A DNA stretch of 64,000 nucleotides from Acuticoccus sediminis (GCF_003258595.1 NZ_QHHQ01000006.1:124001-188000); one strand, 5' to 3'; numbered from the stretch's first letter, positions 10,039-18,890 are shown. A program made the numbers and translations. The notes: a model not told the origin generated them from the sequence alone.

Positions 10039-10151
10039 TCATGTCGAGGGCGTTCGGGGCCGCGTCGCGCGGCGCCACCAGACGAGATCGTTCCTGCGGG
10101 CCCGCCGCTCTCACCCAGCGCGCGGCGCCCGTGGGGGCTTGTCGGCCGTCC

Positions 10152-11030
10152 TCAGGGGCGACCGGTCGCGGCCTGGTTCAGCATCCACACCATCCGCAGT
10201 GTCCTGAGGCGGGCGAGAGTCGCGAAGGCGCGCCACTTCTCGCCGCCGCCGAGGCCGCTCGCCGCCACCACGCGCGGCGTGTGGGCGAGGACGCTCACCG
10301 GCATGGCGAGCGCGCGGAGCGCCCAGCCGAGTCGCGAGCCGCCGGAGGCCTGCCGCAGCGCGAACCCCTCCGCCGTCAGCCGGCGCCACTTGCGCTTCAG
10401 CGCCGGCCAGTCCGCGCGGGCGGGGTGGTCCACCGCGAGGTCGGGCGCGTAGCGGAGGTCGGCACCGGCGGCACGCGCGCGATGGCACCAGTCGACGTCC
10501 TCGCTGACGCCGTCGCGGAAGGGGCCGACGCGCGCGAACGTCTCACGCGACACGACGAGGTTCGCGGTGACGGCGAAGCCCTTGGTTTCGACGTAGCCCT
10601 TCTGGTCGAACGCGAAGACACGCTCGAAGGCCTCGGCGCCGGAGCGCGGCGGCGGCGATTCGAAACAGATGTCCACGCGTCCGCCCAGCACCAGCGCCGA
10701 TCGGCCGACCTCCTCGGCATGGCCGCGGATCGTCGTGAGCCAGTCCGGCATCGGGATGCAGTCGGAATCGAGGAAGGCGATCACCGGCGCGTCCGTCTCG
10801 GCGACGCCGCGGTTGCGCGCGTTCGCCGCTCCGCGCCGGCTCTCCACCGCGATGCGCACGCCGTCCGGCGTGGCGACGTCGGCGAGGCCCCCCGGGGTGT
10901 TGTTGTCCACCACCACGACCTCGACGTCGGTGCCGAGCTGCGGGGCGAGCGCCTCCAGGCAGCGCCGCAGACGGACGCGGTCGTCGTAGTGCGGGATGAC
11001 CACCGCAATGGTGTTGCAGGTCGCCGACAT
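10152..11030 (-). CDS. Family 2 glycosyltransferase (GT-A)
   Basis: 292 aa. Seen: N-terminal GT2 start IAVVIPHYDDRVRLRRCLEA, then VEVVVVDNNTPGG, then VIAFLDSDCIPMPDWL carrying the metal-binding DSD (DxD-type) motif, and NLVVSRETFARVGPFRDGVSEDVDWCHRA with the ED(V)DWC catalytic-base region. The start at 11030 places MSATCNTIAVVIP at the fold's first strand; the frame extends to 11123, but that addition looks non-domain. No clear Shine-Dalgarno is visible. It is opposite in strand to the Alg13/14 pair and divergent from the methyltransferase, so it has its own promoter. Likely adds a residue to the same surface glycan (inference). Confidence 0.85.
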   Translation of the reverse strand: MSATCNTIAVVIPHYDDRVRLRRCLEALAPQLGTDVEVVVVDNNTPGGLADVATPDGVRIAVESRRGAANARNRGVAETDAPVIAFLDSDCIPMPDWLTTIRGHAEEVGRSALVLGGRVDICFESPPPRSGAEAFERVFAFDQKGYVETKGFAVTANLVVSRETFARVGPFRDGVSEDVDWCHRARAAGADLRYAPDLAVDHPARADWPALKRKWRRLTAEGFALRQASGGSRLGWALRALAMPVSVLAHTPRVVAASGLGGGEKWRAFATLARLRTLRMVWMLNQAATGRP

Positions 11031-11176
11031 GGGAGCGTCTCGGCTGATCGGGGAACCAAACGGACATGCCCCGAAAGCAATCATAAGGAAAGCCCGTCCG
11101 TCCGGGCGGCAGCGAATATTCAATTGATAGTGCCGGGTCGCGCGCGGCCTCGGGTTCAGGAATAGGAATTAGGCGT

Positions 11177-11977
11177 ATGGAACACATCCGGCAGGTCACC
11201 ACGATGATCCCGCAGCCGATGCGCTTCGGGCTCCGGAAAATTCTGTTTTACGGCGACACCGCCCGCTGCGTCCTGTGCGGCAATGCCGTGCGCAAGTTCG
11301 CCCCCCACGGCGGCGGAGCGGACGTCCTGGAGCGCCGCAGGGTCGTCGGCGGCATGCGGCGGGACGATGACCGCTGCCCGGTCTGCCACGCCACCGACCG
11401 CACGCGTATGATGATGCGTTATCTGCAGACCCATGCCGGCGTCGGCAGCCGGCCCGTCCGCCTCCTCCATGTCGCGCCGGATTTCGGCCTGTACCTCTGG
11501 CTCAGGCGCCAGCACGCGATCGACTATGTGGCGACGGACCTCGACGCGGCGCGCTACCGCCACATCGACGGCATTCGCGCGGCCGATCTCACCAGGCTGC
11601 CGTTCGGGGACATGTCGTTCGACATCATCGTCTGCTCGCACGTGCTGGAGCATATCCCGGACGACTATGCGGCCTTCCGCGAGATGCACCGTGTGCTGGC
11701 GCCCGGCGGTCACGCGCTGCTGCTGACGCCGTTCGCGCGGGACGGCATGGGGACCGACGAGGACCCGTCGATCGCCGAGCCCGCGGAGCGGGACCGCCGC
11801 TTCGGCCAGTGGGACCATGTGCGGATCTACGACCGCGACGACTTCATGGCGCGGATGAGAAGCGTCGGCTTCGCGACCGAGCTCTACGAGCCGTACGCGG
11901 ACGACGCGGAGATGGCGGAGGCGCTGCATCTCAACAGGGAAGAAGCGCTGCCGGTCGGTCGCCGAACCCAGGCCTGA
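11177..11977 (+). CDS. SAM-dependent methyltransferase with N-terminal zinc-ribbon-like cysteines
   Basis: 266 aa. The N-terminus has two CxxC pairs (CVLCG near residue 33 and CPVCH near residue 69), resembling a zinc ribbon. The rest is a Methyltransf_11-type Rossmann domain: LLHVAPDFGLYLWL (degenerate motif I), DYVATDLDAARYRHID (motif II acidic residue), LPFGDMSFDIIVCSHVLEHIPDD (motif III/IV) and EMHRVLAPGGHALLLTPF. Known relatives occur in polysaccharide clusters and methylate sugars or lipid-linked intermediates; the substrate here is unknown. It lies between a GT2 gene and a LuxR-type regulator. Confidence 0.85.
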   Translation: MEHIRQVTTMIPQPMRFGLRKILFYGDTARCVLCGNAVRKFAPHGGGADVLERRRVVGGMRRDDDRCPVCHATDRTRMMMRYLQTHAGVGSRPVRLLHVAPDFGLYLWLRRQHAIDYVATDLDAARYRHIDGIRAADLTRLPFGDMSFDIIVCSHVLEHIPDDYAAFREMHRVLAPGGHALLLTPFARDGMGTDEDPSIAEPAERDRRFGQWDHVRIYDRDDFMARMRSVGFATELYEPYADDAEMAEALHLNREEALPVGRRTQA

Positions 11978-11987
11978 CGGAACGAGC

Positions 11988-12020
11988 AGGCGGCGGGTCC
12001 GGTCGCGGGCTGCGCCGCCT
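11988..12020. terminator. Hairpin between convergent genes
   Basis: Perfect 8-bp inverted repeat AGGCGGCG (11988-11995) and CGCCGCCT (12013-12020) between the methyltransferase stop and the convergent LuxR-type gene, whose stop it touches. No T-tract, so at most a weak bidirectional terminator. Confidence 0.4.
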
Positions 12021-13116
12021 AGCTCAGGGAGGTGAAGAAACGGATGATGTCCGCCTGCGTGCGCAGGCCCGTCTTGCTGGCGAGACTCGCGAGCTGATTG
12101 CGAGCGGTATTGTATTTCACGTTGTTGTCCTGGGCGATCTCCTGGACCGTCCGGCCGTTGAGCAGGCCTTCCAGCAGGCGGAATTCCGCAGGCGTGATGC
12201 CGAGCGCCTTGATGGTATCGAACGGGATGACGTCCACCACCCGCCGCGCGATCTTCAGCTTGACGACGAAGGCCGGAAAGGGGAGGCGGAACGGAGCGGG
12301 GACGACATCCGAAAAGCTCTGCGGAATGTGGCGGATGATCTCGGCGAGGACGAAGTTGCCGCGCGAATCCGTGAAGGCACCCATGGTGCTCTCGTCGCCC
12401 GAGAGCTCGGTGCGCTTGATCAGCTCGTGGATGATCCCGCCGTCGAGCTTGGCGAGGAAGCGGCGGTCGGACAGATCGGCGGCGTGGCCGAGGGACTGCT
12501 CGAAATAGCGGCGGGCGAGCATGTTTGCGCCGATGACGGCGTACTCCGCGTCGCACAGCATCGCGGGCTCGGAGAACGCCTCCAGCAGGTAGTTCATCTG
12601 CTTCCGGAGCTGCTCGGAGTGCTCCACGTGCAGGTACATCGTCCGCTCGACGACCGGGGCCAGGATGGTCAGGACCGGCAGGGTGGCCGCCCTGTGGCGC
12701 TGCTCGTGCTCGGCCGGATAGGCGACGACGATGAGACCGCTCTCGTTCTCGCCGGTCGCGAGCCGCATGTAGTCGACGGTGTTGCAGGCGCCCATGGACC
12801 TGGCGCACGCCTCGCGGCCGGCCGGCGAGAAGGCTGCCTGCATGGGGAGCCCGGTGGGCATCATCTCGACCGATGTGAAATGCGGTTCCAATACGGCCGT
12901 AATCTGGTCGATGATCCCGTCGACGTCACCCAGCTTTCCTGCCGAGTAAATTATTTGTCCAATGCCGGTGTGGTGGTTGATCGCATAGAGAATGACGATG
13001 CCGTATGGATTTGTGTTGTGAAGTTCGTCGAGCACCAGCGCCATCGAGGGGGGATACTCGAACGATCCTTCTCGTGTGTTGCTCTGTCCGGACATGTGAG
13101 TCTTGTTTGGATGCAA
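12019..13116 (-). CDS. LuxR-type helix-turn-helix transcriptional regulator
   Basis: 365 aa. The C-terminal 65 residues form a GerE/LuxR HTH: ITPAEFRLLEGLLNGRTVQEIAQ then NNVKYNTARNQLASLASKTGLRTQADIIRFF, with the expected turn and recognition helix. The N-terminal 290 residues have no signature I recognise as an acyl-homoserine-lactone domain; the middle (..LLEAFSEPAMLCDAEYAVIGANMLARRYF..) looks like a PAS fold. Such PAS-like LuxR solos are seen near exopolysaccharide genes in alphaproteobacteria. Start could be 13116 or the second ATG at 13095. A noncoding stretch of about 800 bp lies upstream. Target genes are unknown; the polysaccharide set and giant surface protein are candidates (inference). 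Confidence 0.8.
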   Translation of the reverse strand: MHPNKTHMSGQSNTREGSFEYPPSMALVLDELHNTNPYGIVILYAINHHTGIGQIIYSAGKLGDVDGIIDQITAVLEPHFTSVEMMPTGLPMQAAFSPAGREACARSMGACNTVDYMRLATGENESGLIVVAYPAEHEQRHRAATLPVLTILAPVVERTMYLHVEHSEQLRKQMNYLLEAFSEPAMLCDAEYAVIGANMLARRYFEQSLGHAADLSDRRFLAKLDGGIIHELIKRTELSGDESTMGAFTDSRGNFVLAEIIRHIPQSFSDVVPAPFRLPFPAFVVKLKIARRVVDVIPFDTIKALGITPAEFRLLEGLLNGRTVQEIAQDNNVKYNTARNQLASLASKTGLRTQADIIRFFTSLS

Positions 13117-13934
13117 ATGATTGTCGCCAAAATAGAACCGCCGCGTAATGTTCGCAAGATCGTGGCGTAATTACAGCTTAGACATGACGCGGTGCCCAAG
13201 CATGCACGATACTGCGGACCTCGCCCGGCGCTCGACTGCGCACGTTGCCTTGGTTTGTACTCCCTCGTCGGTCGACTCGAGTCACGCCAGAACAGGTCTC
13301 CGCAGGTCAGGGAGTGCGGAGCGGTCGATCGGGTCCGCTGGTCTGAACGCGACGCAAGCAAGTCACGCGCCAAGGTATTGTTCTAAAGGTCCCCCCGTCG
13401 CCCGCGGTTCCGTCTGACCGATCCGGTCAGGGGCGCAAATATGAAGCAGATGGCGTGCAAAAGCGAATCACGTACCGAGACGTGAGTGTTTCAAATCGCC
13501 ATCCAGAGGTTGACGTCGCGGGGTGACGGGCATGCAGAGATTGTTCTCCGCATTGAATCAACCGCGCTTTCCCCCCGGTCCCTCGGCGCTTTGGGGCGGA
13601 TGGTCCAGATTTGTCACAATCGCGCGATCTGCCCGGGCTGACGGCAAAACCGTGGCGATCGTGACGTGTCGTTGCGCACGGGCCGAACAATCGTAGACAT
13701 GCTAACAATTTAGGGGCGATGGATCTTGCCCTGGATTGCGTCGGCAATCTGGCGCGGAATCGATCAGACGCCTGCCCGGACGACCACTGTTCGCGCCGCT
13801 GGGCCCCGGTCTGGGCGAGACTGTGGCGTCTGTCATGTCGACGTTTCGGGCAGCGGCAGCCCGTCGCCGGGCCATGTCACGAGTGGAGCGCGCCCGACAT
13901 CGAACAGTATAGGCGAAGCTTTGGTCCGGGTGTT
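13117..13934. other. Noncoding gap with one inverted repeat
   Basis: About 820 bp without a convincing gene; the short frames here have atypical composition. The stretch around 13430-13700 is less GC-rich than its flanks. The only distinct signal is the inverted repeat at 13414-13430, listed separately. Confidence 0.5.
13414..13430. promoter_or_regulatory. Perfect 7-bp inverted repeat, possible operator
   Basis: CTGACCG-ATC-CGGTCAG, a perfect inverted repeat with 3-nt centre, about 300 bp upstream of the LuxR-type gene. The CTG...CAG ends and GATC centre recall lux-box-like operators, but the spacing is one base longer than a canonical lux box. No T-tract follows, so a terminator is less likely. 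Confidence 0.35.
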
Positions 13935-15476
13935 TCAGCCGGTCGGCGAGTCGTCCCGGGACCCGTTGCGCGCGGCGTAGCGGCCGCCGTCGATGCTGCC
14001 GAGCCCCTTGATCTGGCTGAGGTCGGGATGGACCCAGTGCGGCGAGTTCGGCGCGGACTTGTAGAGCGACGTGTTCTCGCTCGACTTCGACTGCACCCCG
14101 AAGAACGTGTTGATGTGATGCCCCATGCAGAGCGACGCCACGCCGTCCTCGCGCGCGACGGCCTCGATCAGGGGGAGCCCGTAGCAGCCGCACGAGGCGA
14201 TGAAGAGGTCCGCTTCGCTCCGGCGCACCGCCTCGCGGCTCTGCTCCAGGACGTCCTGAAACGACTGGGACCAGCTCTCGCGCGGCATGTTGGGAAACAC
14301 CGACACCGGCGCCCGCACCGTCTCGACGTGCTGGAGGCGGAAGGGGACCTCGGCGTCCTCCCACAGCCGGTGCAGCCCGCCGGACGCGAAGTTGCTCTGG
14401 ATCACGTCCGCATAGACCGACACGAGGACGACGCGCGCGCCGTCCAGCCTGCGGATGAAGCTGCGGTCGGTCCAGGACGCCGAGACGTTTCCGGCGAGCT
14501 CGTCGATGAACGGGGCCATCGTGGCGAGGTGCGGGAGGAACGCGTCGAAGATCCTGCCGCGGCGGATCGCATCGGTGTAGCGCTGCGCCCAGTCCGCGAA
14601 GGCCTCCCGCGCCAGGGAGGGCGTACTGTACCAGCCGGCGTTGCGGCTGAGCCGGAGGATGTTGTTGTAGGCATCGAGCCGGGGCCAGCCCGGCTCGTCG
14701 ATGTGGATCGTCGGCGCGTCGGTCAGCTTGAGCCGTTCCGCGTCCTCGGCGACCCGGACGGCGGCCTCGAGCGCCCCCACCCGGTCGTTGTGGTAGGACC
14801 ACAGGGCGCCGAGTTCCGTCGGACCCACCCGGACCCAAGGGGCGCGCCCGGAATAATCGGGCTCGCCATGGTGCCGCTGGGCGCGGCGCTGGGACACGAG
14901 GATCTGCTTGCGCGGGTCGGACGCGGTGTCGGCCACCAGCATCAGGAGCTTCGCCAGCCAGAGGCGGTCCCGTCCGCCAAGGTGGGGCAGGGCCGACGCG
15001 CAGCCGTCATTGACGAATTTCGGCGATCCGAGGGAGATCTGCAGCGAGTCGAGGACGTACCGCGCCCTGTCCCGGTCGATGCCCGTGACGCTGTCGAGGT
15101 GCAGGGGAGTCAGGTTGACGATGGCGACCTTCTGCTCGCGCAGCAGATAGCCGTCGTCGGCGCTGCGTGCCGATATGGTCCATTCCTTCGGCGCCGGCGC
15201 CTCGCCGGCCTGCTCGCGCACCGCCCCGCAGAGGTCGGTCAGCGCAGCCAATGTGCGCTTTTCGTCGTCATCGAGAAGCGCGACCCGGGCGATCAGCTGC
15301 CGAGCGTCAGTATTGCCGGAGCAGAGGGCTGCCCGAATGACAACGTTGAGGTTGCGAGGTGTCACCCGTCCCGGCATTTGCAACAGCGCGGCGACCAGAA
15401 GATCGCTGGCGGTACGCCGGGAGGCGTCGGAACCTTGCTCGACAAGGGCCCAAAGCTTGTTCAACGGAAGATCCAT
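13935..15476 (-). CDS. Uncharacterised protein with GT-D-like C-terminal glycosyltransferase signature
   Basis: 513 aa from ATG 15476 (GTG 15494 is possible). The N-terminal 300 residues are helical and unrecognised. Residues about 315-500 read RRLDGARVVLVSVYADVIQ, then ADLFIASCGCYGLPLIEAV and GVASLCMGHHINTFFGV, ending NSPHWVHP. This order (strand, glycine loop, I/LG..LQ.FFG-like motif, WV.P) matches my recollection of conserved hypothetical proteins related to the GT-D fold (DUF1792) glycosyltransferases, which end in a similar ..YWxRP motif. That assignment is from memory and moderate. It sits in the polysaccharide region but is separated from other genes on both sides by noncoding DNA. Minus-strand reading is clearly protein-like; the long plus-strand frame is a shadow. 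Confidence 0.7.
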   Translation of the reverse strand: MDLPLNKLWALVEQGSDASRRTASDLLVAALLQMPGRVTPRNLNVVIRAALCSGNTDARQLIARVALLDDDEKRTLAALTDLCGAVREQAGEAPAPKEWTISARSADDGYLLREQKVAIVNLTPLHLDSVTGIDRDRARYVLDSLQISLGSPKFVNDGCASALPHLGGRDRLWLAKLLMLVADTASDPRKQILVSQRRAQRHHGEPDYSGRAPWVRVGPTELGALWSYHNDRVGALEAAVRVAEDAERLKLTDAPTIHIDEPGWPRLDAYNNILRLSRNAGWYSTPSLAREAFADWAQRYTDAIRRGRIFDAFLPHLATMAPFIDELAGNVSASWTDRSFIRRLDGARVVLVSVYADVIQSNFASGGLHRLWEDAEVPFRLQHVETVRAPVSVFPNMPRESWSQSFQDVLEQSREAVRRSEADLFIASCGCYGLPLIEAVAREDGVASLCMGHHINTFFGVQSKSSENTSLYKSAPNSPHWVHPDLSQIKGLGSIDGGRYAARNGSRDDSPTG

Positions 15477-15795
15477 GGGATTGCCGGCTCGCACGACGCA
15501 AATTTTTAGTTCAAAAGGCTCGGCGCCTTAATTGCCAGCCGCACGGGATCGCGTCAATCAGCCGCCCCCATCACCCGTCGCCTTTGACCCGACCCGAACG
15601 CGCCTACGGCGCCTCAGGCTCACGGGAGGTCCCGATGGTGGTCTGGTACCGACACGCGGCAGGGAACGCCAAGCACGACCGGAGGGGTGCACGAGTCGAT
15701 GACGGCTCTGTCCGATGCGGGACGCGGCAGCTCCACACTGAGATACCGCCGAAAGTAGATCGGCGGCTAAACTGTCAGCGCGTTTTCGGGGAAAA
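15477..15795. other. Noncoding gap between surface gene and tRNA-Phe
   Basis: About 320 bp. I see no gene, no clear hairpin terminator and no repeat. It should contain the promoter of the minus-strand 13935-15476 gene and the 3' trailer of the tRNA. Confidence 0.4.
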
Positions 15796-15871
15796 TGGTG
15801 CCCAGGGGCGGGATCGAACCACCGACACTGCGATTTTCAGTCGCATGCTCTACCAACTGAGCTACCTGGGC
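15796..15871 (-). tRNA. tRNA-Phe (anticodon GAA)
   Basis: 76 nt on the minus strand. Acceptor arm GCCCAGG pairs with CCTGGGC; D-arm contains AGCTCAGTTGGTAGAGC; anticodon loop TGAAAAT gives GAA; T-loop GGTTCGATCC is canonical; discriminator A and CCA are encoded (15796-15799). No integrase or direct repeat of its 3' end was noticed nearby, so there is no sign of an element inserted at this tRNA. Confidence 0.97.
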
Positions 15872-15915
15872 GGGGGCGGCAATCAATGCCGCCGAGGCCG
15901 GGTATATACTGAGGC

Positions 15916-18435
15916 TCAGACGGCCTGTCCAGCACCCACAGGCGATTGATTCAGCGCCAATTGCAGATTCTCCGTTTTCTCCGAGACGCGGTCGGTTTCG
16001 GCGCGGCGCTGGCGGGCGACGGCGACGATCTCCCGGCGCAGCTCCTCGTTGGTATTGAGGAGGGCGCGGAAGACGCGGCCCGGCAGGACCAGCAGCTCGC
16101 CGAAGCCGAGCATCGTCACGTCGGCGCTGCGCGGCACGCCGAGGACGGCGGAAATCTCGCCGACGCAGCTCCCACGGCCCAGCGTCACCTTCAGCGACCC
16201 GGTGTCGACCTCGACGGCGCCGGAGGCGATGAAATAGACCTCGTCGTCCGTGTCGCCGCGGCGGATGATGCGCTCGCCCGGCACCACGAAGCGCGTGCGC
16301 AGGCTGCGCACCAGTGCCGAAAGGGCGGCATCCGGCACCTTCGCGAACAGCGGCACGGCGGCGACCATCGCGCGCTTGTCGACCGAGAGGTCGAGGGTCA
16401 GGGCGCCGGTGAAGCGGCGGTTCGCGGCGGCGAGCTCGTCCGCCAGCGCGCTGGAGACGTCGGCGGCCAGGATCCCTTCCTCGCGCAGGATCTGGTAGGC
16501 CTGATGCTCCTCCGTCAGCGCGATGCGCTCCAGGAAGCGCTGCTCCAGCCGGCGGGCGAAGTGGGGGTACTGCAGCGTCAGCGCGTCGAGCGCCGCGGCG
16601 ACGTTGGTGCGCCGCCGTTCCAGGATGCGCGCGCACACCTGGCCGACGCGGTGCCCCATCACCGGGGCGATGCGGTCCTCGCAGAATGTGACGAGCTCGG
16701 ACAGCACGAGGCGGTGGACGATGAGCTTCTCGAAGCGGTCCGAGACGACCGCCGCGAGCGGGCGCCGGGCGCCGAACCAGCGCTGCGCCAGGAGCGCGCC
16801 GCGGAAGGCGAGGGAGTAGCGCGTCGCCCGCTCGGCGGCGGCGAGATAGCCGCGCCGCCCGTTGACGCGAGCCGCCTCGCGCACCCGCTGCACCTCGCGG
16901 TTGAGGAGCTCGGCGACGCGCGGCGAGATCACCGCGTTTTCCGCATGCCGCGACAATGCGGCCCGCTCCGCCTGCGCCAGCACCACGAGGGCGAGGTGGG
17001 AGCGCGCCGTGACCGAGACCGCGTTCTCCGGCGTCGCCACCTCGCTGTAGGCCTCGAGCGCCTTCTCGGCGATGTCGGTCTCGATCCCGTACTGGTCGGC
17101 CGCGGAGGAGACACGCTCGGTGGCGCGCTGCCGGGCGAAGGCGCGCGCGCCGGCACTGAGGTGCTGCTCGAACGGGGACAGGCGGTGGAGGCCGACGAGG
17201 CCGGTCAGCGGTCGCAGGGTGAGGCCGCTGACGAAGATGGTGAAGAGCGTGAAGGCCGTCGCGAGGACCGCGATGAATTCCTGGTCGGACGGCTGGACCG
17301 CGTCGATCTCGGTCACCGAGAGTGCCAGCAGGAGCGTCAGCGCCCCGCGCATCCCGCCCCACCACAGCAGCACCTTGGCCCGGTGCTCGATGCTCTGGGC
17401 GAGGGCCATCTTCTGCAGGATCGGCAGGAAGCCCCACAGGATCAGCGCCCGCGCGCCGAATGCCGCAACCACCACCACGCCGGTCGCGAGCGCGAACTCG
17501 GGGTCGAAGCGCGACAGGAGCGTCGGCACGAGGAAGGCGGCGAGCACGAAGACGAGGCTGTTGGACCAGAACGCGAGCTGGTCCCAGATCTCGTGCACGT
17601 GCCGCCAGGAGGCGACGGCGCGGCCGGACTGCGCGCGCCGGGCCGTCGCGAGGCCCGACACCACGACTGCCATGGCGCCCGAGATGCCGAGCTGCTGCTC
17701 GCACAGGACCCAGGTCAGGTAGGGGAGCGCCACGGTGATGGACGTCAGCGCCGCGGCGTGCCCGCGGGTGAGGGCGATCAGCGCGCTCGCCAGGGTCCCC
17801 GTCGCCGCCCCGACCGCCGCGCCGCCGACGCCGCTCATCAGGAACACGATCACCCCGTCCGTGAACGAGACGTTCTGCGCCGCCACCGCCGCCACCAGGA
17901 TGGTGAAGAGGGCGATCGCGGCGGCGTCGTTGAAGAGGCTCTCCCCCTCGACGATGCGCACCAGCCGCGCCGGCGCCCCGACGTCGCGGAAGATGGAGAG
18001 GACCGCCAGCGGGTCCGTCGTCGAGATGATGGCGCCGAGGAGCAGGCAGACCGAGAGCGACATCCCCGTCACCGGTGCCAGCGCGAAGCCGACCGCGAAG
18101 GTGGAGAAGGCGACCGCCACCACCGCCAGCAGCACGATGGGCGCGACGTCGTCCAGCATCCGCCGCGCGTCGATGCGGAAGGCGGCATCGAAGAGGAGAG
18201 GGGGGAGCAGGATGAGGGTGAGCGCGTCGGCCGAGATCGGCAGCTCGGAGAAGAGCTCGGCGAGCGGCGTCAGCGGTTCCGGCGCGTTACCGGCCGCCGC
18301 CAGCAGGCCGAGGGTGATCCCGAGCCCGGCGAGCGCCACCGATTGCGGCAGCGCGAGACGGCTCGTGACCGCCTCGACGAGGGCGATCAGGACGAAGAGG
18401 ACGACGACTGCGGTCAGTACAAGAGCCAGGGGCAT
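15916..18435 (-). CDS. CPA1-type Na+/H+ antiporter with C-terminal cyclic-nucleotide-binding domain
   Basis: 839 aa. Residues 1-420 are a twelve-helix-type NHE/CPA1 domain with LLPPLLFDAAF, the TDPLAVLSIFRDVGAP motif and EGESLFNDAAAI carrying the paired acidic residues for cation exchange, plus WGGMRGALTLLLALS. Residues 420-690 are arginine/alanine-rich helices without a visible voltage-sensor. Residues about 700-810 are a CNB domain: FAKVPDAALSALVRSLR, VPGERIIRRGDTDDEVYFIASGAVEVD and GEISAVLGVPRSADV, the last resembling the phosphate-binding cassette (GE...L...R.A). Role: pH/sodium homeostasis at the inner membrane, probably gated by a cyclic nucleotide (inference). Stand-alone gene, 45 bp from tRNA-Phe. 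Confidence 0.9.
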   Translation of the reverse strand: MPLALVLTAVVVLFVLIALVEAVTSRLALPQSVALAGLGITLGLLAAAGNAPEPLTPLAELFSELPISADALTLILLPPLLFDAAFRIDARRMLDDVAPIVLLAVVAVAFSTFAVGFALAPVTGMSLSVCLLLGAIISTTDPLAVLSIFRDVGAPARLVRIVEGESLFNDAAAIALFTILVAAVAAQNVSFTDGVIVFLMSGVGGAAVGAATGTLASALIALTRGHAAALTSITVALPYLTWVLCEQQLGISGAMAVVVSGLATARRAQSGRAVASWRHVHEIWDQLAFWSNSLVFVLAAFLVPTLLSRFDPEFALATGVVVVAAFGARALILWGFLPILQKMALAQSIEHRAKVLLWWGGMRGALTLLLALSVTEIDAVQPSDQEFIAVLATAFTLFTIFVSGLTLRPLTGLVGLHRLSPFEQHLSAGARAFARQRATERVSSAADQYGIETDIAEKALEAYSEVATPENAVSVTARSHLALVVLAQAERAALSRHAENAVISPRVAELLNREVQRVREAARVNGRRGYLAAAERATRYSLAFRGALLAQRWFGARRPLAAVVSDRFEKLIVHRLVLSELVTFCEDRIAPVMGHRVGQVCARILERRRTNVAAALDALTLQYPHFARRLEQRFLERIALTEEHQAYQILREEGILAADVSSALADELAAANRRFTGALTLDLSVDKRAMVAAVPLFAKVPDAALSALVRSLRTRFVVPGERIIRRGDTDDEVYFIASGAVEVDTGSLKVTLGRGSCVGEISAVLGVPRSADVTMLGFGELLVLPGRVFRALLNTNEELRREIVAVARQRRAETDRVSEKTENLQLALNQSPVGAGQAV

Positions 18436-18663
18436 GGATGGGCATGTGCCTCAACGGAGGCCCGATGTGGAAGCAAATTTACGAGGGCCAGTTTTGCGCA
18501 AGTTCGCGGTCGTGGCCCCTTGCAAAATGGACGCGCATCAAGCATATACGCCGTGCCCAATTTCGCACGTGCCTGTGGTCGCGTGCCGGTCACGTTGGCG
18601 GTGAGCGTCGGAAACGAGCTCGGTGTCAGCGGGGCATGACCGGTCTTCCGGATTGAACCGGAC
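18436..18663. other. Noncoding gap upstream of the ornithine decarboxylase leader
   Basis: Holds the promoter of the antiporter (minus) and likely that of ornithine decarboxylase (plus). Short frames across it look non-coding. No specific boxes assigned. Confidence 0.4.
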
Positions 18664-18890
18664 CCTGCGGTGAGTGTTGGTCGCGAGGAGCGACCGTCCC
18701 GATCCGCAGCGCGACTTGAAGCAACGACGTAGAGGGCTTCCTTGGTCTCTTCCGGCTGTCCAAAAGCCGGGGTCACTGAAGAGGCGACTACATCCTTGCC
18801 AGGCGTGCGGGTCGCGGGGTCTCCCCAACTCCCAAAGCGCTAGCATCACGGGACTGTGAGCATCTGCTGCCACCAGCAGAATGCCATCCC
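18664..18890 (+). ncRNA. Hairpin-rich 5' leader of ornithine decarboxylase, candidate speF-type RNA
   Basis: The start codon is 200-420 nt downstream. Several perfect stems lie in order: GGTCGC/GCGACC (18679-18684, 18690-18695; loop GAGGA) nested in CTGCGG/CCGCAG (18665-18670, 18704-18709); CCGGCT/AGCCGG (18752-18757, 18765-18770) extended by CTCTT/AAGAG; CTGCTG/CAGCAG (18864-18869, 18874-18879) extended by GCAT/ATGC. Known: a conserved RNA element (Rfam speF) occurs upstream of ornithine decarboxylase genes in alphaproteobacteria. I did not match its consensus, so position and hairpin density are the basis. A GTG-started 68-codon frame (18856-19062) lies downstream and could be a leader peptide, but its composition is not persuasive. 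Confidence 0.45.

Noticed and set aside
12019-13116. Quorum-sensing LuxR/LuxI system
   Set aside because: No LuxI-type synthase is present and the N-terminus lacks a recognisable acyl-homoserine-lactone domain; the lactonase-family gene at 62774 is 50 kb away.
13427-13747. 106-codon minus-strand frame in the gap upstream of the LuxR-type gene
   Set aside because: Composition unlike local genes, no ribosome site, no recognisable motif.
15796-15871. tRNA-Phe as an attachment site for an integrated element
   Set aside because: No integrase, no noticed direct repeat of the tRNA 3' end and no composition break next to it.
15946-18639. 897-codon plus-strand frame over the antiporter
   Set aside because: Low-complexity Arg/Glu/Gly translation; the minus strand encodes an obvious NHE-CNB protein.
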